Source of the DNA: Thermodesulfobacteriota bacterium
GTDB lineage: Bacteria > Desulfobacterota > Syntrophobacteria > BM002
DNA: 8,633 nt
Direction of reading: 5' to 3'
NCBI GenBank assembly: GCA_947259475.1
Contig: CAMYLW010000031.1
Coordinates: 10,680-19,312, forward strand
Under the pieces are notes generated by a model. That model did no database searches. It was not told the DNA's origin and saw only the letters and a program-made list of their open reading frames with translations. The position numbers and the translations under genes were made by a program. Shown piece by piece: positions 7,205-8,633 of this stretch (within the stretch, counting starts at the first letter, position 1; every line of letters begins with the position of its first letter).

Positions 7205-8246
7205 ACGCAAACAGGAAGACGATGCAACCGAGAGTGCGGGGGAGAATACACTCGAATCCCCCCAGCCAGAAGAATCCTCTCCTGAAACCGAAGATCCTTC
7301 GGCGGAGAATGGGGTCGAGCCTGACTCTGAGACAACTTCCGGGATTTTCACTTATATGCGCTCGCGGTTACAGAAGACCAGGAAGACACTGGCAGGACAA
7401 ATCGACCGGTTGGTTGTTGGCAAGAAAGAAATTGACCAAGATGTGCTAGAGGAATTGGAAGAAGTGTTGATCACCTCGGATCTCGGGGTTGCTACCACGC
7501 AGAAACTGATTACTTCCATGGAGGAGAAGCTCCATCGCCGGGAGCTTACGGATGCAGATCGATTGCGCCTCCACCTGAAGGACGAAATCCGCCGCTTCCT
7601 AAAGGTCGAGGCCTCAGCCCTAGATGTTACTGGTCATAAGCCATGTGTGATCATGGCTGTTGGTGTCAATGGTGTGGGCAAAACTACAACCCTCGCCAAG
7701 ATGGCGTTCCACTATAAACAGGCGGGTTTACGGGTGATGCTGGTTGCTGCCGACACCTTTCGGGCTGCGGCCACAGAACAGCTGTCAACCTGGGCTGAAC
7801 GTGTGGAAGTCGAACTGGTCAAGCAAAGTAGTGGTGCTGACCCGGCGGCCGTGGTCTATGATGCCATGGCTGCGGCTCAGGCTCGAGGTGTGGACGTGGT
7901 GTTAATAGATACAGCAGGTCGTCTCCACACCAAGGTGAATCTCATGGAGGAACTCAAAAAAATAAAGCGGGTGATTTCGAGACAAATGGACACCGCCCCC
8001 CATGAGGTCCTGCTCATTCTTGACGCCACCACAGGACAAAACGCAATCTCGCAAACGCATTTTTTCCATCAGGAATTGACGGTCACAGGGCTGGTGCTGA
8101 CCAAGCTGGATGGTACGGCCAAGGGTGGCATCGTTGTGGGTGTCTGTCAGGAATTTCAAATCCCCATCCGCTTCATCGGCTTGGGCGAGGGTTTGGATGA
8201 TCTCAGGCAGTTCGACCCTGAACAGTTCGTAGCCGCCCTTTTCTAA
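7188..8246 (+). CDS. ftsY: Signal recognition particle receptor FtsY
   Basis: This is the SRP-type GTPase that receives Ffh/4.5S RNA-bound ribosomes at the inner membrane and hands nascent membrane proteins to SecYEG. Of 352 residues, the first eight (MARWFRRK) form a basic, amphipathic-looking start. Residues about 9-50 are acidic and low in complexity (the A domain, much shorter than in E. coli). The N domain then begins near IFTYMRSRLQKTRKTL. GTPase motifs are G1 GVNGVGKT (159-166), DTFRAAATEQL (from 189), DTAGR (241-245), TKLD (305-308) and the closing GLGEGLDDL (331-339). The ATG lies inside smc in the +1 frame. The only upstream purine motif, AAGG at 7170-7173, is far from it, so coupling to smc translation is likely. 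DTFRAAATEQL and the acidic N-terminus favour FtsY over Ffh, as does the lack of a methionine-rich M domain. Confidence 0.97.
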   Translation: MARWFRRKQEDDATESAGENTLESPQPEESSPETEDPSAENGVEPDSETTSGIFTYMRSRLQKTRKTLAGQIDRLVVGKKEIDQDVLEELEEVLITSDLGVATTQKLITSMEEKLHRRELTDADRLRLHLKDEIRRFLKVEASALDVTGHKPCVIMAVGVNGVGKTTTLAKMAFHYKQAGLRVMLVAADTFRAAATEQLSTWAERVEVELVKQSSGADPAAVVYDAMAAAQARGVDVVLIDTAGRLHTKVNLMEELKKIKRVISRQMDTAPHEVLLILDATTGQNAISQTHFFHQELTVTGLVLTKLDGTAKGGIVVGVCQEFQIPIRFIGLGEGLDDLRQFDPEQFVAALF

Positions 8247-8285
8247 TCTGAGTTTTCCACTACATCTCCACCCTTTGACTATCAG

Positions 8286-8330
8286 CCCTTCGACAAGCTC
8301 AGGACAGGCGATCAGCCGTCAGCGATCAGC
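8286..8330. repeat. Dispersed repeat CCCTTCGACAAGCTCAGG plus GCGATCAGC repeats
   Basis: CCCTTCGACAAGCTCAGG followed by ACAGGC (8286-8309) belongs to a short interspersed repeat seen between genes of many unrelated bacteria. When mis-called as protein it gives the tell-tale string PSTSSGQA. It is followed by two GCGATCAGC copies (8308-8316 and 8322-8330) 14 nt apart, with CGTCAGC between them. ATCAGC also occurs at 8281-8286. The forward frame running through it (8275-8481, TTG start) shows this artefact and is not a gene. The match to the widespread repeat is from memory of the sequence type, not a search. Confidence 0.65.
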
Positions 8331-8332
8331 TG

Positions 8333-8349
8333 GAAACTCGATGAGTTTC
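8333..8349. repeat. Perfect 7-bp inverted repeat
   Basis: GAAACTC (8333-8339), a GAT loop, and GAGTTTC (8343-8349) form a perfect hairpin about 87 nt after the ftsY stop. The following bases (GCGTCATTTC) are not a T-run, so it is a poor intrinsic terminator. It may protect the 3' end of the smc-ftsY mRNA or may simply be part of the surrounding repeat mosaic. Confidence 0.4.
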
Positions 8350-8437
8350 GCGTCATTTCTTCGCGCTCGCTACGCTCCGCTCAGGCCCGCACCGCAAGCG
8401 GCATCTGCGACAAGCGGGTCCCTAGTTTGCCTTCGGC

Positions 8438-8468
8438 GTCATTGGGTCATTACGCTTACGCTGTCATT
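8438..8468. repeat. GTCATT short repeats
   Basis: GTCATT occurs at 8438-8443, 8446-8451 and 8463-8468, and again outside the block at 8352-8357. The last two copies of the block flank TACGCTTACGCT. This is degenerate low-complexity spacer of the same general style as the repeats before glyQ. No function is visible. Confidence 0.45.
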
Positions 8469-8633
8469 TGTTGTAAGATGAAATTCGAAATTACTTCCCT
8501 AATCCCGCTGACCATGCACTATGAATTCTTTGCGATAATCCCATGGACAATGAACGACAAAATGATTAGATTGACTTTTCCTTCAGCGTCAGAGACCATA
8601 TGTTAGGTTGCAGTATATCCAATTACCACTACA

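Larger units (their letters stand above)
8247..8633. other. Intergenic region after ftsY without a convincing gene
   Basis: This 387-nt stretch reaches the window end. Its first part (about 8275-8470) is a mosaic of short repeats and a hairpin, annotated separately. From about 8470 it becomes AT-richer and has no clear structure. A 42-codon frame (8478-8606, starting MKFEITSL) has no ribosome site and no recognisable family, so I do not call it a gene. I see no U-tailed terminator for ftsY and no tRNA. The next gene, if any, lies beyond the window. Confidence 0.6.

Noticed and set aside
8571..8604. Promoter starting with TTGACT
   Set aside because: The -35-like box is good, but the only -10-like candidates (CATATG, TATGTT) are 20-22 nt away, too far for a normal promoter.
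8478..8606. 42-codon frame near the window end
   Set aside because: No ribosome site (TTGTAAG directly before the ATG), no recognisable family, and a frame this length is expected by chance in AT-rich DNA.

Overview
This window is a conserved bacterial housekeeping segment. Four full-length genes all lie on the + strand in the order glyQ, glyS, smc, ftsY. They encode the two subunits of the alpha2-beta2 glycyl-tRNA synthetase, the chromosome-condensing ATPase SMC, and the signal recognition particle receptor FtsY. All four read through without frameshifts and keep their family motifs. I see no mobile-element gene, CRISPR array, rRNA, tRNA or defence system.

The genome type points to a Gram-negative, non-enteric bacterium. 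It uses SMC rather than MukB, has two-subunit GlyRS, and its FtsY has only a short acidic N-terminal domain. My best guess is Desulfobacterota or another former deltaproteobacterial lineage, possibly an environmental genome. This rests on protein flavour and on the style of the intergenic repeats, and it is an inference. Coding DNA is moderately GC-rich.

Layout: bases 1-208 hold degenerate short tandem repeats followed by a plausible promoter and a good ribosome site for glyQ. glyQ and glyS are 49 nt apart and form one unit. A 410-nt gap then separates glyS from smc. Its first part (about 3248-3403) is GC-rich and can fold into a fully nested multi-branched structure. Its middle is a C-rich pyrimidine tract. 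Its last part has a plausible promoter and a 31-codon small ORF whose stop lies inside smc. smc and ftsY overlap by 17 nt and look translationally coupled. Bases 8247-8633 after ftsY have no convincing gene; they are a mosaic of short dispersed repeats and a perfect hairpin.

In function, GlyQS charges tRNA-Gly, SMC compacts and helps segregate the chromosome, and FtsY docks translating ribosomes at the inner membrane. The pairs are linked by transcription rather than by a shared pathway. The items most worth following up are the small overlapping ORF in front of smc and the foldable element between glyS and smc. Neither is proof of a new system.
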